A stretch of DNA of 64,000 nt. It comes from Embleya scabrispora (GTDB lineage Bacteria > Actinomycetota > Actinomycetes > Streptomycetales > Streptomycetaceae). Both the position numbers and the translations under genes were made by a program. How positions within the stretch are numbered: the stretch's first letter is position 1; each line of letters opens with the position of its first letter. The stretch spans positions 3,823,365 through 3,887,364 of the forward strand of contig NZ_MWQN01000001.1 of the NCBI RefSeq assembly GCF_002024165.1, given 5' to 3'. Below the pieces are notes generated by a model. It was given only the letters and a program-made list of their open reading frames with translations. It made no database searches and was not told the DNA's origin. Positions 34,439 to 44,429 of the stretch are shown here, one piece after another.

Positions 34439-35400
34439 CCGCGCACCTCCAAGGTGTCCCACGCGATCAGTCCGGCGCCTCGGCAACCGGCCTCGTCTCC
34501 GAGTGCCGCGGTGACCAGCGGCGGCACGTGTTGGACCACGGCGCGCTCGGCGAGCAGCGTCCGCAATGGGTTGAACAACTGCTCCCCGGCAAGCGAGAGT
34601 CCGCCGCCGATGACCAGCAACTTCGGGTCGTACAGGGCGAGTCCGGTGAGCAGACCGTCCGCGAACGCGGACAACCCCTGACCCCACACCGCGGCCGCGA
34701 CCCGATCGCCCGCGGCGACCCGGGCGACCACCTGGGCCGCGCTCAGCGGCGGGTCGTCGCCCGGCGCGGCCTCGGCAAAGGCGTGCGCGATCGCGGGTCC
34801 GGAGAAGTGCGCCTCCAGACAACCGACCGCCCCACACGTACATTTACCCCCGCCGGGGCGCACCGTGATGTGCCCGATTTCGCCGGCCTGCCCGTGCGCG
34901 CCCGGGTAGGGGCGACCGTTCAGCACCAGCACCGAGGCGAGCCCGGTGCCGATCGCCACGAACAGGAAGTTGTCGCAGTCGCGCCCCGCGCCCAACCGGC
35001 CCTCGGCGAGCGCGCCGGTACGCACGTCGTGGCTCAAAGCCGCCGGCAGCCCCAGCCGGTCGGCGACCAGCGAGCGCAGCGGCACCTCGCGCCACTGGAT
35101 GCTGGCCGACCACACCGCCACGCCCGCCGCGTCGTCCACGATGCCCGGCACCACCACACCCGCCGCGCGCGGCACCCCGCCGAGTTCGACCGCCCGATCG
35201 CGCAGCGCCTCGGCGAAGTCGACGATCCCCGCGACCACCGCGTTGGGGCCGTCGGTGCGTCCGGTCGGACGCCGCTCGGAGTAGACCAGGCCGCCGTTCG
35301 CGTCGACGACGCCGCCCTTGATGTCGGTGCCGCCGACGTCGAGTGCGACGACGCAGTCCGCGCCGGACAGGTCGGACGGCGTGATGTTCACGTGCGGCAT
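34435..35400 (-). CDS. ROK-family sugar kinase
   Basis: A 321-residue ROK protein: ALDVGGTDIKGGVVD phosphate loop near residue 20, GTGLASVLVLNG, GHITV, and the zinc motif CTCGAVGCLE (about residue 178). Coupling to nagA argues for an amino sugar such as N-acetylglucosamine (or another N-acetylhexosamine) as substrate, but ROK specificity is not readable from motifs alone. The ATG at 35400 is preferred because homology begins there. It is divergent from a DeoR-family regulator gene. Confidence 0.88.
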   Translation of the reverse strand: MPHVNITPSDLSGADCVVALDVGGTDIKGGVVDANGGLVYSERRPTGRTDGPNAVVAGIVDFAEALRDRAVELGGVPRAAGVVVPGIVDDAAGVAVWSASIQWREVPLRSLVADRLGLPAALSHDVRTGALAEGRLGAGRDCDNFLFVAIGTGLASVLVLNGRPYPGAHGQAGEIGHITVRPGGGKCTCGAVGCLEAHFSGPAIAHAFAEAAPGDDPPLSAAQVVARVAAGDRVAAAVWGQGLSAFADGLLTGLALYDPKLLVIGGGLSLAGEQLFNPLRTLLAERAVVQHVPPLVTAALGDEAGCRGAGLIAWDTLEVRG

Positions 35401-35487
35401 CGGCGTCTCAAGTCTGGTAGATGGGGCAGATTGTCGGCCCGAGGGCGGGTGGATCCGAGAATGCGCGTTTGTGCTCACTGGATAGCA

Positions 35488-35509
35488 GTTGAAAACATGA
35501 ACATGCAAC
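35488..35509. promoter_or_regulatory. Possible operator in the kinase/DeoR divergent promoter
   Basis: GTTGAAAACATG-AACATGCAAC is an imperfect palindrome with GTTG/CAAC ends that also holds a direct repeat of AACATG, in an AT-rich patch of an otherwise GC-rich 235-base promoter. Direct or inverted repeats of this kind suit DeoR-family proteins. Evidence is sequence symmetry only. Confidence 0.35.
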
Positions 35510-35635
35510 AGCATCGTTGAGTGAGCGCAACCTCACCGAAACCCCCACGCGTGACACGCGCGGGTGGCCGGGGAGGATGGTCGCAACGATCCGACACGGG
35601 TCGGGCAGGCTGTCGGACCGGGCGGGAGGTCGCGG

Positions 35636-36426
35636 GTGAGTCGTTACGAGCGGTGGGGTGCACTCCTCGAATTGCTGGCCAAGCACGGCCGGCTGGAGGT
35701 CGAGGACGTGGCCTCGGAGCTGGACGTCTCGCCCGCCACGATCCGCCGCGACCTGGACCAGCTCGCGCAGCAGCAGATGTTGACCCGCACCCGGGGCGGC
35801 GCGGTCGCGCACGCGGTCTCCTACGACCTGCCGCTGCGCTACAAGACCGCCCGACACGCGTCCGAGAAGCAGCGCATCGCGCAGGCGGTGGCGGCCCTGG
35901 TCAAACCGGGGGAGACGGTCGGGATCAACGGCGGCACCACGATGACCGAGGTGGCCCGCGCGCTGGTGGCCCGGGCCGATCTGTACACCGAGGGCGACTC
36001 GTCCGCGCAGGCGTTCACCATCGTCACCAACGCGCTCAACATCGCGGGCGAACTCGCCGTGCGGAGGCACGTGAAGATCGTGCTCACCGGCGGCGTGGCG
36101 CGCCCGCAGTCGTACGAGCTGATCGGCCCGCTCGCCACCGGGATCCTGCGCGAGGTGGCGCTGGACGTGGCCATCCTGGGCGTCGACGCGATCGACGTCG
36201 AGCACGGCGCGAGCGCGCACCACGAGGGCGAGGCGAGCATCAACCAGTTGATGGCCGCCGGCGCCGGTCGGGTCGTGGTCGCCGCCGACTCGTCCAAGTT
36301 GGGCCGCCGCGCGTTCGCCCGGATCTGTCCGCTGGACCGGGTCGGCGTGCTCGTGACCGACACCGCCGCCCCGAGGAGGCGACCGCGGCCTTCGTGGACG
36401 CGGGCGTGCGGGTCGTCCGCGTCTGA
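35636..36426 (+). CDS. DeoR-family transcriptional regulator, apparent frameshift near its 3' end
   Basis: N-terminal DeoR helix-turn-helix (LLELLAKHGRLEVEDVASELDVSPATIRRDLDQLAQQ) and a C-terminal sugar-phosphate sensor domain (GINGGTTMTEVARAL; IVTNALNIAGEL; LTGGVARPQSYELIGPLA). The expected ending, EEATAAFVDAGVRVVRV, is present at 36373-36426 but in the next frame; a missing C in the CCCC run at 36369-36372 explains this. Read without correction, the frame continues to 36679 with an Arg-rich tail unlike the family. A GGGAGG site precedes the GTG. It is divergent from the kinase-nagA operon and probably controls it and the importer. Confidence 0.8.
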
Positions 36427-36724
36427 CGCGCGGTTCGTTCGGGTCCTTCGGGTCCGTTCGGGTCGTTCGGCCCGAGACCCGCCAAAACCCCGGCCGAAGC
36501 TTCGGGCATCGTCGCCTGTCAATGCTGCCGAAACGTTATTCCAACCAACTCTTCGGCCGGCGGAACGCAAAATCCGCCCACAACCGGAATGGATCATTCG
36601 AAGAAGCGTCGATGGACCACTTCAAGATCCAATAGGCGTCCTCCGGGCCGGTTCCGCGCGTCCGCGCCCGCACGGGTAACGAATTGCCCGGCAAACTGCC
36701 GCGACCTCTCCAACCAATCGCAGG

Positions 36725-36740
36725 ATTGGTGTAGACCTTT
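36725..36740. promoter_or_regulatory. DasR-like (dre) site upstream of the sugar ABC importer
   Basis: ATTGGTGTAGACCTTT matches 12 of 16 positions of the streptomycete dre consensus ACTGGTCTAGACCACT, including TGGT.TAGACC. It lies about 175 bases before the substrate-binding protein gene, inside the 490-base gene-free stretch 36427-36915, which is richer in A/T than its surroundings and must hold the importer promoter. DasR regulates GlcNAc uptake, which suits nagA nearby. Confidence 0.45.
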
Positions 36741-36915
36741 CTTCCGGCGAGGTGTTGACTGCCGACACGGCGAGTCCGCAAAATGCTCGATGCTGCTCAA
36801 GAGTTTTCTCAAAATCCGTGTTGCGAACAGTTTTGCGCATGTGTACGCATGGGGTTGCGCCACGAAACCCTGCCCAACGGTCCTGTTTTCCCGAAGGCAT
36901 GAAGGCGGTTCTGCG

Positions 36916-38238
36916 ATGAAGCGGCACCAGATGGCATTGGCGGCGACAGGACTGTCGGCCGCACTGCTTCTGTCAGCGTGTGGTGGGTCGGACGACGACA
37001 GCGACGACAGCAAGGGGGCGACCCCCGGCGCCTCCGCGCCCGGCGCCGCCGGCGCCCCGAAGGACGGCACGATCAAACTGGTCGTGGCGGACTACGGCAG
37101 CGGCGACGGCAGCATGCAGAAGTACTGGAACGGGGTGATTTCGAGCTTCAACGCGAAGTACCCCGGGATCAAGGTGAACCTGCAGGTCATCAACTGGGAT
37201 GACATCGACAAGCAGGTCGCGACCATGGTCCAGAACAACGAGATGCCCGACCTGCTGCAGACCGGCGGTTACGCGGACAAGGTCGTCGACGACCTGCTCT
37301 ACCCGGTCGACGAGATCATGTCCCCCGAGACCAAGGCCGACTTCGTCGAGTCCTTCACTCCGGCCGCGACCGTGAAGGGCAAGCAATACGGCATTCCCTT
37401 CACCTCCAGCACCCGGCAATTGATCTACAACACGGATCTGTTCACCAAGGCCGGCATCACCGAGCCGCCGAAGACCTGGGACGAGCTCAAGGCCGCCGCG
37501 ACCAAGCTCAAGTCCGCCGGCGTGGCGACCCCCTTCGGCCTGCCGCTCGGCAAGGAGGAGGCCCAGGGCGAGTTCATGAACTGGGCGCTCGGCAACGGCG
37601 GCGGCTACCAGACCAACGGCAAGTACACGGTCAACAGCCCGGCCAACGTCGAGGCGCTGAACTGGGTCAACGACAACCTGGTCAAGACGGGTCTGACCGA
37701 GTCCAACCCCGGCACCAAGAACCGCAAGGACGTCTACACCGACTTCTACGGTGGCAGCGTCGGCATGGTGAACAGCAACCCCACCATGATCGCCACGCTG
37801 AAGAAGGACTACCCGAACCTCAAGTACGCGACGGCGGCCATCCCCGGCAAGACCGGCCCGCTGAACGAGACGCTGGGTGTCTGCGACTGGATGATGGCGT
37901 TCAAGAAGAACGGCCACAAGGACCAGATCAAGGCGTTCGTGGACCACGCGTTCAGCACCGAGCAGCAGATCAAGTTCCAGGAGCAGTACAGCTTCCCGCC
38001 GGTGACCAAGTCGGTGATGGCCAAGATGACGGCCAACCCGAGCAACGCCGGCCTCAAGCCGTACATCGACCTGCTGCCGAAGGCGAAGTTCTACCCGCTC
38101 AACGACGTCGCGTGGGACGTGCTCTCGCCCAAGATCAAGGAGCAGCTCGGCAGCGCGGTCTCCGGCAAGTCCCCCAAGGACGTGCTCGACCAGCTCCAGA
38201 AGGAAGCCGAATCGGCCGTCGCCCAGCAAAAGAGCTGA
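36916..38238 (+). CDS. Extracellular sugar-binding lipoprotein of an ABC importer
   Basis: A 440-residue family 1 solute-binding protein. A signal peptide ends in the lipobox LLLSACGG, so it is a lipoprotein; an acidic Ser/Asp linker follows. Family features include the WNGVISSFNAKYPGIKV opening, PDLLQTGGYA, YGIPFTSSTRQLIYNTDLFTKAGI and PKTWDELKAAATKL. ATG 36916 is chosen because it directly begins the signal peptide. It heads an operon with two permeases and no ATPase, the usual arrangement where a shared ATPase such as MsiK is used. An amino sugar or chito-oligosaccharide is inferred from neighbours. Confidence 0.9.
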   Translation: MKRHQMALAATGLSAALLLSACGGSDDDSDDSKGATPGASAPGAAGAPKDGTIKLVVADYGSGDGSMQKYWNGVISSFNAKYPGIKVNLQVINWDDIDKQVATMVQNNEMPDLLQTGGYADKVVDDLLYPVDEIMSPETKADFVESFTPAATVKGKQYGIPFTSSTRQLIYNTDLFTKAGITEPPKTWDELKAAATKLKSAGVATPFGLPLGKEEAQGEFMNWALGNGGGYQTNGKYTVNSPANVEALNWVNDNLVKTGLTESNPGTKNRKDVYTDFYGGSVGMVNSNPTMIATLKKDYPNLKYATAAIPGKTGPLNETLGVCDWMMAFKKNGHKDQIKAFVDHAFSTEQQIKFQEQYSFPPVTKSVMAKMTANPSNAGLKPYIDLLPKAKFYPLNDVAWDVLSPKIKEQLGSAVSGKSPKDVLDQLQKEAESAVAQQKS

Positions 38239-38283
38239 CGCCCCACCGGACAAGTCCGCGCACCGAACGAGGAGGACGGCCCC

Positions 38284-39194
<911 letters not shown>

Positions 39195-39198
<4 letters not shown>

Positions 39199-40118
39199 GC
39201 ACCGTCGTGACCGCCGAGCCGGACGCCGGCGCCCCGCAAGGGCCCGCCGGCGTGGCCGGCGGCAAGGGGACCAGGCGCGGGAAGCCCGTACTCGGGGGCT
39301 CGAAGTACAGCCAAAAGCAGCTGTGGTTCGGCGCGCTCGCGTGGGTGATCGCGATCGTGTTCGTGGCGCCGTACATCGAGATGGCGATCACCGCCCTGCG
39401 GCCGAAGGACGAGCTGACGAGCGACGGCTACGTGCCGTCGAAGTTCGAGTGGGCCAACTTCGTCGACGTCTGGGACAAGTCCACGCTCGGCGACAACCTC
39501 AAGGTCTCGTTGCTGGTCGCGGGCATGTCGACGCTGCTCGTGCTCGTGGTCTCGCTGCCCGCGGCCTACTACACCGCGCGCAAACGGTTCCGCGGCCGGG
39601 GCGTGTTCCTGATGCTGGTACTGGTCACCCAGATGTTCCAGCCGACCTCGCTCCTGGTGGGCCTGTACCGCGAGTTCTACATCCTGGATCTGCTCGACTC
39701 GTACTGGGCGCTCGTGCTGGTCAACGGCGCGTTCAACCTGGCCTTCTCGGTGTGGATCCTGACCGCCTACTTCAGCGCGATCCCGGTCGAGCTGGAAGAG
39801 GCCGCGATGATCGACGGTGCCTCCCGTCTCGGGGCACTGCGTAGGGTCACGCTGCCGCTGGCGATGCCGGGCATCGTCACCGCGGTCATCTTCACCTTCA
39901 TCGCGGCGTGGAACGAGTTCACCGTCGCGCTGGTCCTGGTGACCACCCCCGACAAGCAGCCGTTGACGGTCGGGATCAACAGCTTCCTCGGCGCCTACCG
40001 GGTCGAGTGGCAGTACCTGTTCGCCGGGTCGGTGGTGGCGATCGTGCCGGTGGTGATCCTGTTCGCGTACATCGAGAAGCACGTCGTATCGGGGTTGACG
40101 GCAGGGTCGGTGAAGTAG
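39195..40118 (+). CDS. Sugar ABC transporter permease, MalG type
   Basis: A 307-residue permease with a Gly/Lys-rich N-terminal tail of about 40 residues, six membrane segments and the EAA loop EEAAMIDGASRLGALRRVTLPLAMPG (about residues 198-223). The C-terminus YIEKHVVSGLTAGSVK is typical of MalG-type subunits. It completes the importer and is followed by a strong terminator. Confidence 0.92.
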
Positions 40119-40173
40119 GTCGGGGGCGGCCGTCCGGGACGTCTCGGGCGGTCGTGGTCGGCCCTGGACGACG

Positions 40174-40208
40174 CGAAGCCCACAGGTCTCGGGGGCCTGT
40201 GGGCTTCG
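40174..40208 (+). terminator. Terminator after the sugar importer operon
   Basis: A perfect 13-bp stem (CGAAGCCCACAGG and its complement) with a 9-base loop, between the permease gene and the convergent cupin gene. Confidence 0.85.
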
Positions 40209-40226
40209 GCGTGTCCGGGCGGGCGG

Positions 40227-40571
40227 TTACGGCAGGGTGATGTGGTACGCCTTGCGCAGCGTCTCGTGCACGGTCCACACCGTCTCGTCGCCCTCCTGGA
40301 GCACGCACGCGTCGCCCGGACCGACCTCGATCGTCGCGCCGCCGCGGATCTCGATCGTGGCGCGGCCGGAGACCACCACGAACAGCTCGTTGGCCTCGGT
40401 GTCGGTCACCACGCCCGGGGTGATCTGCCAGATGCCGCGGATCTGCCTGCCGTCCTCGGACTCCCACAGGACCTTGCCCGAGACCTCGGGCGTGCCGGAG
40501 ACGATCTGCGCCGGGTCGAGCGGGTCGGCTTCGAGCTCGGCGGTGGGGATATGGACGGCAAAGGTAGACAT
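40227..40571 (-). CDS. Small cupin-domain protein
   Basis: A 114-residue single-domain cupin. QITPGVVTDTEANELFVVVSGRATIEIRGG and VEVGPGDACVLQEGDETVWTVHETLRKAYHI give the two cupin motifs, although the usual first His pair is replaced (TDTEAN), so metal binding may be altered. This resembles the DUF861/ureidoglycolate-lyase-like cupin group. ATG 40571 begins the homologous part. It is convergent to the importer operon; the function is unknown. Confidence 0.8.
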   Translation of the reverse strand: MSTFAVHIPTAELEADPLDPAQIVSGTPEVSGKVLWESEDGRQIRGIWQITPGVVTDTEANELFVVVSGRATIEIRGGATIEVGPGDACVLQEGDETVWTVHETLRKAYHITLP

Positions 40572-40731
40572 GCGGCGGAGCATATAGGCCAACCGGACGG
40601 CCGCCGCTCGCGGGTGATTCGTGGGCTTTTCCGGCGAATGCCCGCGCCGGTGCGGTCCTGCGTCGGTATCGGCGGGCAGAATGCCCGAGAGCGGGTCGAC
40701 GGGCCCGCCCGAGGCACCGAAGGGAAGACCG

Positions 40732-41067
40732 ATGGGTGAGGAGCACGACGTGCGGCCGGAGCCGCCCGGAATTCCCGGGCAGGGCGCCGCGGCGACCGCA
40801 CCCGACGCGACCCCGGCCGGCGGCCTGTCCGAGCGGGACCGGGACATCCTCGAATTCGAGCGCCAGTGGTGGAAGCACGCCGGCGCCAAGGAACGCGCCG
40901 TGCGCGACCGCTTCGGCTTCTCCGCGACCCGCTACTTCCAGGTGCTCAACACCCTGCTCGACCGGCCCGAGGCGCTCGAACACGACCCGATGCTGGTCCA
41001 GCGGCTGCGCCGGCTCCGCGAGGCCCGCCAGCAGGCCCGCTCCACCGTGCGTCGTACCGGGCACTGA
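40732..41067 (+). CDS. DUF3263-domain protein
   Basis: A 111-residue protein. LSERDRDILEFERQWWKHAGAKERAVRDRFGFSATRYFQVLNTLLDRPEAL is the DUF3263 signature, a helical module with helix-turn-helix character found across actinobacteria. The N-terminal 35 residues are Pro/Ala-rich and disordered. In actinobacteria this gene is regularly followed by a LytR C-terminal-domain membrane protein, as here after 9 bases. Confidence 0.88.
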   Translation: MGEEHDVRPEPPGIPGQGAAATAPDATPAGGLSERDRDILEFERQWWKHAGAKERAVRDRFGFSATRYFQVLNTLLDRPEALEHDPMLVQRLRRLREARQQARSTVRRTGH

Positions 41068-41076
41068 GAGGCCGGG

Positions 41077-41778
41077 GTGTTCACGCGCCGCAAGGACGAG
41101 TACGACGTATTCGACGGCTTCGGCCGCTACGGCCTGATCTGGACCAACGAGGACCCGGGAGCACCCGATCCGGAGCAGGCCGCCCCGGAAGAGGGGGAGG
41201 CCGAGGGGGAGTCCGGGCGCGACCTGATCGGCGGCCTGCGGATCGACGACTCGCCCGTGCCGACCCGGTCCCGGCGCAGTCTGATCGTGCCGGCGGCCGT
41301 ACTGGCGGCCCTGGCCCTGGCCGGCGCGCTCGCCATCGCCCGGGAGGAACCCGCGACGCGGGCGGCGGCGGATCGGGGCCGGCCCACATCGGCGGCGCCC
41401 GCACCCGCGCCGGTGTCCGCCCGCCCGGTACCGCCCGCCCACGCGCCCCCGGTCCCGAGGGGCAGCCGAGGCGAGGTCGTCCTGCTCGACCAGACCAAGG
41501 TCCCGGCACTGGCCAAACGCATGGCCCGCCGCCTGGAGGCGGCCGGCTGGGAGGTGACCGGAACCGACACCTTCCGCGGCGCCGTCCCGGCGACCACCGT
41601 CTACCATCCCGCCGACCTGGCGGCGCAGGCCCGAGCCCTGGCCGAAGCACTCCCGGGCATCACCCGCGTCAAGCCCGCCTTCGCCGGCATCCCGCGCCAC
41701 CGCCTGACGGTGATCGTGGTCGACGACCAGGTGGTCCCGTTGGCGGATCGGGTGCTGGGGTCGTTGACCACGTGGTAG
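41077..41778 (+). CDS. LytR C-terminal-domain membrane protein
   Basis: A 233-residue protein: an acidic cytoplasmic N-terminus (about 65 residues), one membrane span (LIVPAAVLAALALAGALAIA), a Pro/Ala linker, and a C-terminal LytR_C domain (EVVLLDQTKVPALAKRMARRLEAAGWEVTGTDTFRG...TTVYHP) outside the membrane. The catalytic LCP domain of LytR itself is missing. It is coupled to the DUF3263 gene; a role in envelope assembly is inferred. Confidence 0.85.
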   Translation: MFTRRKDEYDVFDGFGRYGLIWTNEDPGAPDPEQAAPEEGEAEGESGRDLIGGLRIDDSPVPTRSRRSLIVPAAVLAALALAGALAIAREEPATRAAADRGRPTSAAPAPAPVSARPVPPAHAPPVPRGSRGEVVLLDQTKVPALAKRMARRLEAAGWEVTGTDTFRGAVPATTVYHPADLAAQARALAEALPGITRVKPAFAGIPRHRLTVIVVDDQVVPLADRVLGSLTTW

Positions 41779-41899
41779 CGAGGGGCGCGGGGGGAGAACG
41801 GTGCGCGCGCGGGGCTCGGCGGGAGCGCGGTGCGCGAACGAGACTCGGCGGCGTGGCCGGGAATCCGCGTCGCGCCCCGGTCGCGTTAGGTTGGTCGGC

Positions 41900-42751
41900 A
41901 TGACCTCGAACCGGTCCACGCTGCCCGAACCCACCACGCCGGCCGGCCGAATCGGCCTCGCCGCGCTGCTCGACGCACCCGCGCGGGCGGTCGTCGCACT
42001 CGACTTCGACGGCACGCTCGCCCCGATCGTCGACGATCCCGAGCACGCCCGGGCCGATACGCGCGCGGTCCTGGCGCTGTCCCGGCTGACCCCGCATCTG
42101 GCCGCGGTGGTGATCGTCACCGGGCGGCCCGCCGCGGTCGCGGTGGAGTACGGCCGCTTTCGCGGGGTCGCCGGTCTGGAGAACCTCGTCGTGCTCGGCC
42201 ACTACGGCCTGGAGCGCTGGGACGCGGCGACCGATCGGGTCAGCGCTCCGGAGCCGCCGCGCGGGGTGCACGAGGTGCGGCTCGAACTGCCCGACCTGCT
42301 GCGCTCGCTCGACGCGTGGAACACCACGTGGACCGAGGACAAGGGCAGCGCGCTGGCCGTGCACACCCGCCGCGCCCCCGATCCGCAGGCCACCCTCGAC
42401 CTGCTGCGCGGCCCGCTCGGCGAACTGGCGAAGCGGCACGACCTGGTCGTCGAACCCGGGCGCTACGTGCTGGAGTTGCGCCCCCGGGGAATGGACAAGG
42501 GGCGCGCGCTCACCGGCTTCCTCGCCGAACGCCGGGCCGCGATGGTGTTGTTCGCCGGGGACGATCTCGGCGACCTTGCCGCGTTCGAGGCCGTCGAGGA
42601 GCTGCGTGGCCGGGGCGTGGCCGGGCTCACCGTGTGCAGCGGCTCGGCCGAGGTGCACGCCCTCGCCGAACGCGCCGACCTGGTGGTGGCCGGGCCGGAG
42701 GCGATCGCGGACCTGCTCGGCGCGCTCGCCGACGCGGTGGAGGGCGGCTGA
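41900..42751 (+). CDS. otsB: Trehalose-6-phosphate phosphatase
   Basis: A 283-residue HAD-superfamily phosphatase. DFDGTLAPIV (nucleophile Asp and acid/base Asp), VIVTGRP (motif II Thr), RGMDKGRAL (motif III Lys) and FAGDDLGDLAAF (motif IV metal-binding Asp residues) are all intact. It removes phosphate from trehalose-6-phosphate to give trehalose. The synthase, otsA, is 16 kb downstream at 57985 rather than adjacent. ATG 41900 begins the homologous region; a longer frame upstream is basic and unlikely. Confidence 0.92.
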   Translation: MTSNRSTLPEPTTPAGRIGLAALLDAPARAVVALDFDGTLAPIVDDPEHARADTRAVLALSRLTPHLAAVVIVTGRPAAVAVEYGRFRGVAGLENLVVLGHYGLERWDAATDRVSAPEPPRGVHEVRLELPDLLRSLDAWNTTWTEDKGSALAVHTRRAPDPQATLDLLRGPLGELAKRHDLVVEPGRYVLELRPRGMDKGRALTGFLAERRAAMVLFAGDDLGDLAAFEAVEELRGRGVAGLTVCSGSAEVHALAERADLVVAGPEAIADLLGALADAVEGG

Positions 42752-42764
42752 GGCCACCGGCCCG

Positions 42765-44093
42765 TCACGCGCCCTCCTCCCCGCACGGTTCCGGCGCGCC
42801 GTCCGTGATCGCGAAGCGGGCCCGGGGGTCGAGCAGCAACGTGGCCTTCACGCCCTGCGGTTGAGCCGTACGCACGGTCAGGTCCGGGGAGACCCGGATC
42901 CCGTGTTCGGTCAGCGCCGCGCGCGCCGTCGCGAATTGGGCCGGGGTCAGGCGGTAGGCGCAGGGTGGTTCGAGCGGCGCCGCCCAGGTCCCGGGCAGGT
43001 TGTCGGCGCCGTCCAGGTAGACCCGTTCCGGGCCGCGCGCGGACCGGGCGCGCGCGGCGCGGATCGCCGACGTGACGGCCTCGCCGCGTTCGGCCGCCAT
43101 CCGGAGCGTGGCGCGGGCGGCCACCAGGTGCGCCCCCACCCGACGGCGATGGAGCAGGGCCGCGTCACCGCGCTCCAGGGCCGATGTGGGGTTGGCGTCG
43201 ACCTCGACCAGGACCGCGACCGCGGAATCGAGCGCGGCCGCGTTGCGCAGCAGGCGTTCGTCCCCGTCGCCGCCGAGTCGACGACCCGTCGCGTCCACGC
43301 CGTACACGTCCGACGCCCACCCCGCCGCGCGCAGCGCCGAACCGATCCGATCGCGCGCCAACTCCTGGGCCAGGCCGCGTAGTTCGGGGTCCACGTTGAG
43401 ATTGCGCGGCCACAGGTACAGAGTCGGCGCGGCGGGGGCGTCCGTCGGCGCGTCGAACTCGTGCAGGTCGTGCACGATGTGCGGGCGCGTCTCGCGCAGC
43501 ACCCGCCGCAGGGCCCGCGCCTCGGGCGAGGCCACCGCCAGATGGTCGCGGTTGAGGTCCACCCCCTCGGCCGTTCCCCGGGTGCCCGCCGCCAGCCCGT
43601 CAGGGTTGGGCGCGGGCAGCACCAGGACGGTGACCCGCTCGAGGAGTCGGCGACCGGCGGCCGAGCGGTCGTCGGCCAGGTCCCGGACCAGCTTCAGGCA
43701 CGCCTCGCGGCCGGCCGGCTCGTCACCGTGCTGGCCGCAGACGAACAACACCCGGATCGGCTCGGGCACCGTGCGCGCCCCGGACACCGTGATCAGCTCC
43801 ACATCGCGGCCGCGCGCACTGCCGCCCACCCGGGTCACCGTCACCCGCGCCGGCGCCCAGCCGGCGCGATCGGGGCCCGGCGCCGCCGCGATCAGCTCGC
43901 GCAGGAGGTCCCGCTCCTCCGCCGGGGTGGTCCAGGACAGGCCGCCCCGGCGCTCGAACCCCGTGGTGATCCGGCCGCCGCGGCCGCCGCTCGCCGGCGC
44001 CGGGCCGAGCGCGACGCCGGCCACCAGCGCCACCAGGAGCATCGATCTTGTCGCCCGCGTCGTCCACGTCCGCCATGTCCGCCACGCCCTCAT
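42765..44093 (-). CDS. Secreted M14-family zinc carboxypeptidase
   Basis: A 442-residue protein with an Arg/Trp/Thr-rich n-region and a hydrophobic signal (SMLLVALVAGVALGPAPAS). The M14 zinc ligands are visible in CGQHGDEPAGREA (HxxE) and HDLHEF, with NPDG, DLNRDH and the catalytic Glu in AVLVEVDANP. It should cleave C-terminal residues from peptides, or peptidoglycan stem peptides, outside the cell. The C-terminal 110 residues are less conserved. ATG 44093 is taken as the start; its ribosome site is weak and a hairpin lies 24 bases upstream. Confidence 0.85.
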   Translation of the reverse strand: MRAWRTWRTWTTRATRSMLLVALVAGVALGPAPASGGRGGRITTGFERRGGLSWTTPAEERDLLRELIAAAPGPDRAGWAPARVTVTRVGGSARGRDVELITVSGARTVPEPIRVLFVCGQHGDEPAGREACLKLVRDLADDRSAAGRRLLERVTVLVLPAPNPDGLAAGTRGTAEGVDLNRDHLAVASPEARALRRVLRETRPHIVHDLHEFDAPTDAPAAPTLYLWPRNLNVDPELRGLAQELARDRIGSALRAAGWASDVYGVDATGRRLGGDGDERLLRNAAALDSAVAVLVEVDANPTSALERGDAALLHRRRVGAHLVAARATLRMAAERGEAVTSAIRAARARSARGPERVYLDGADNLPGTWAAPLEPPCAYRLTPAQFATARAALTEHGIRVSPDLTVRTAQPQGVKATLLLDPRARFAITDGAPEPCGEEGA

Positions 44094-44116
44094 CGTCGAA
44101 CCACCGTCCCCTCCCA

Positions 44117-44151
44117 CGGGCAAGTCCCCAGACCCCTGCGGGACTTGCCCG
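44117..44151. other. Perfect 12-bp inverted repeat in a divergent promoter
   Basis: CGGGCAAGTCCC and GGGACTTGCCCG are separated by 11 bases, 24 bases upstream of the M14 peptidase start and 279 bases before the HelD-like gene. Since both neighbours point away from it, it is not a gene-end terminator; it could be an operator or a leader hairpin. The rest of the 336-base gap 44094-44429 shows nothing clear. Confidence 0.55.
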
Positions 44152-44429
44152 AATTCCACACCCGGAACAGCGGGAATCGCGCACCCGGGACACCGAGCAT
44201 GGCCCGGCAAAGGGAGTTGATGGCAGAGCCCGACTGGCCTAGGCTCGCTGATTCCGCTGCCCCACCCAGTGCAGTGATCGGGAGCCGTGATCGGTGCCCG
44301 GCACCGGTGGGCCGCGCGGGCCGCCACCCGAATCGGGCATCCGGCCCGTGCCCTCGCAGGGGCGCACCAGGACGGGCCGCCGAGCCCGGCCGGGCTCCGA
44401 TATGTCAGCGCCACGAATCGGAGACAGTC

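Noticed and set aside
36427-36679. Genuine C-terminal extension of the DeoR regulator
   Set aside because: The family ending is present in the next frame and the extension is Arg-rich without conserved features.
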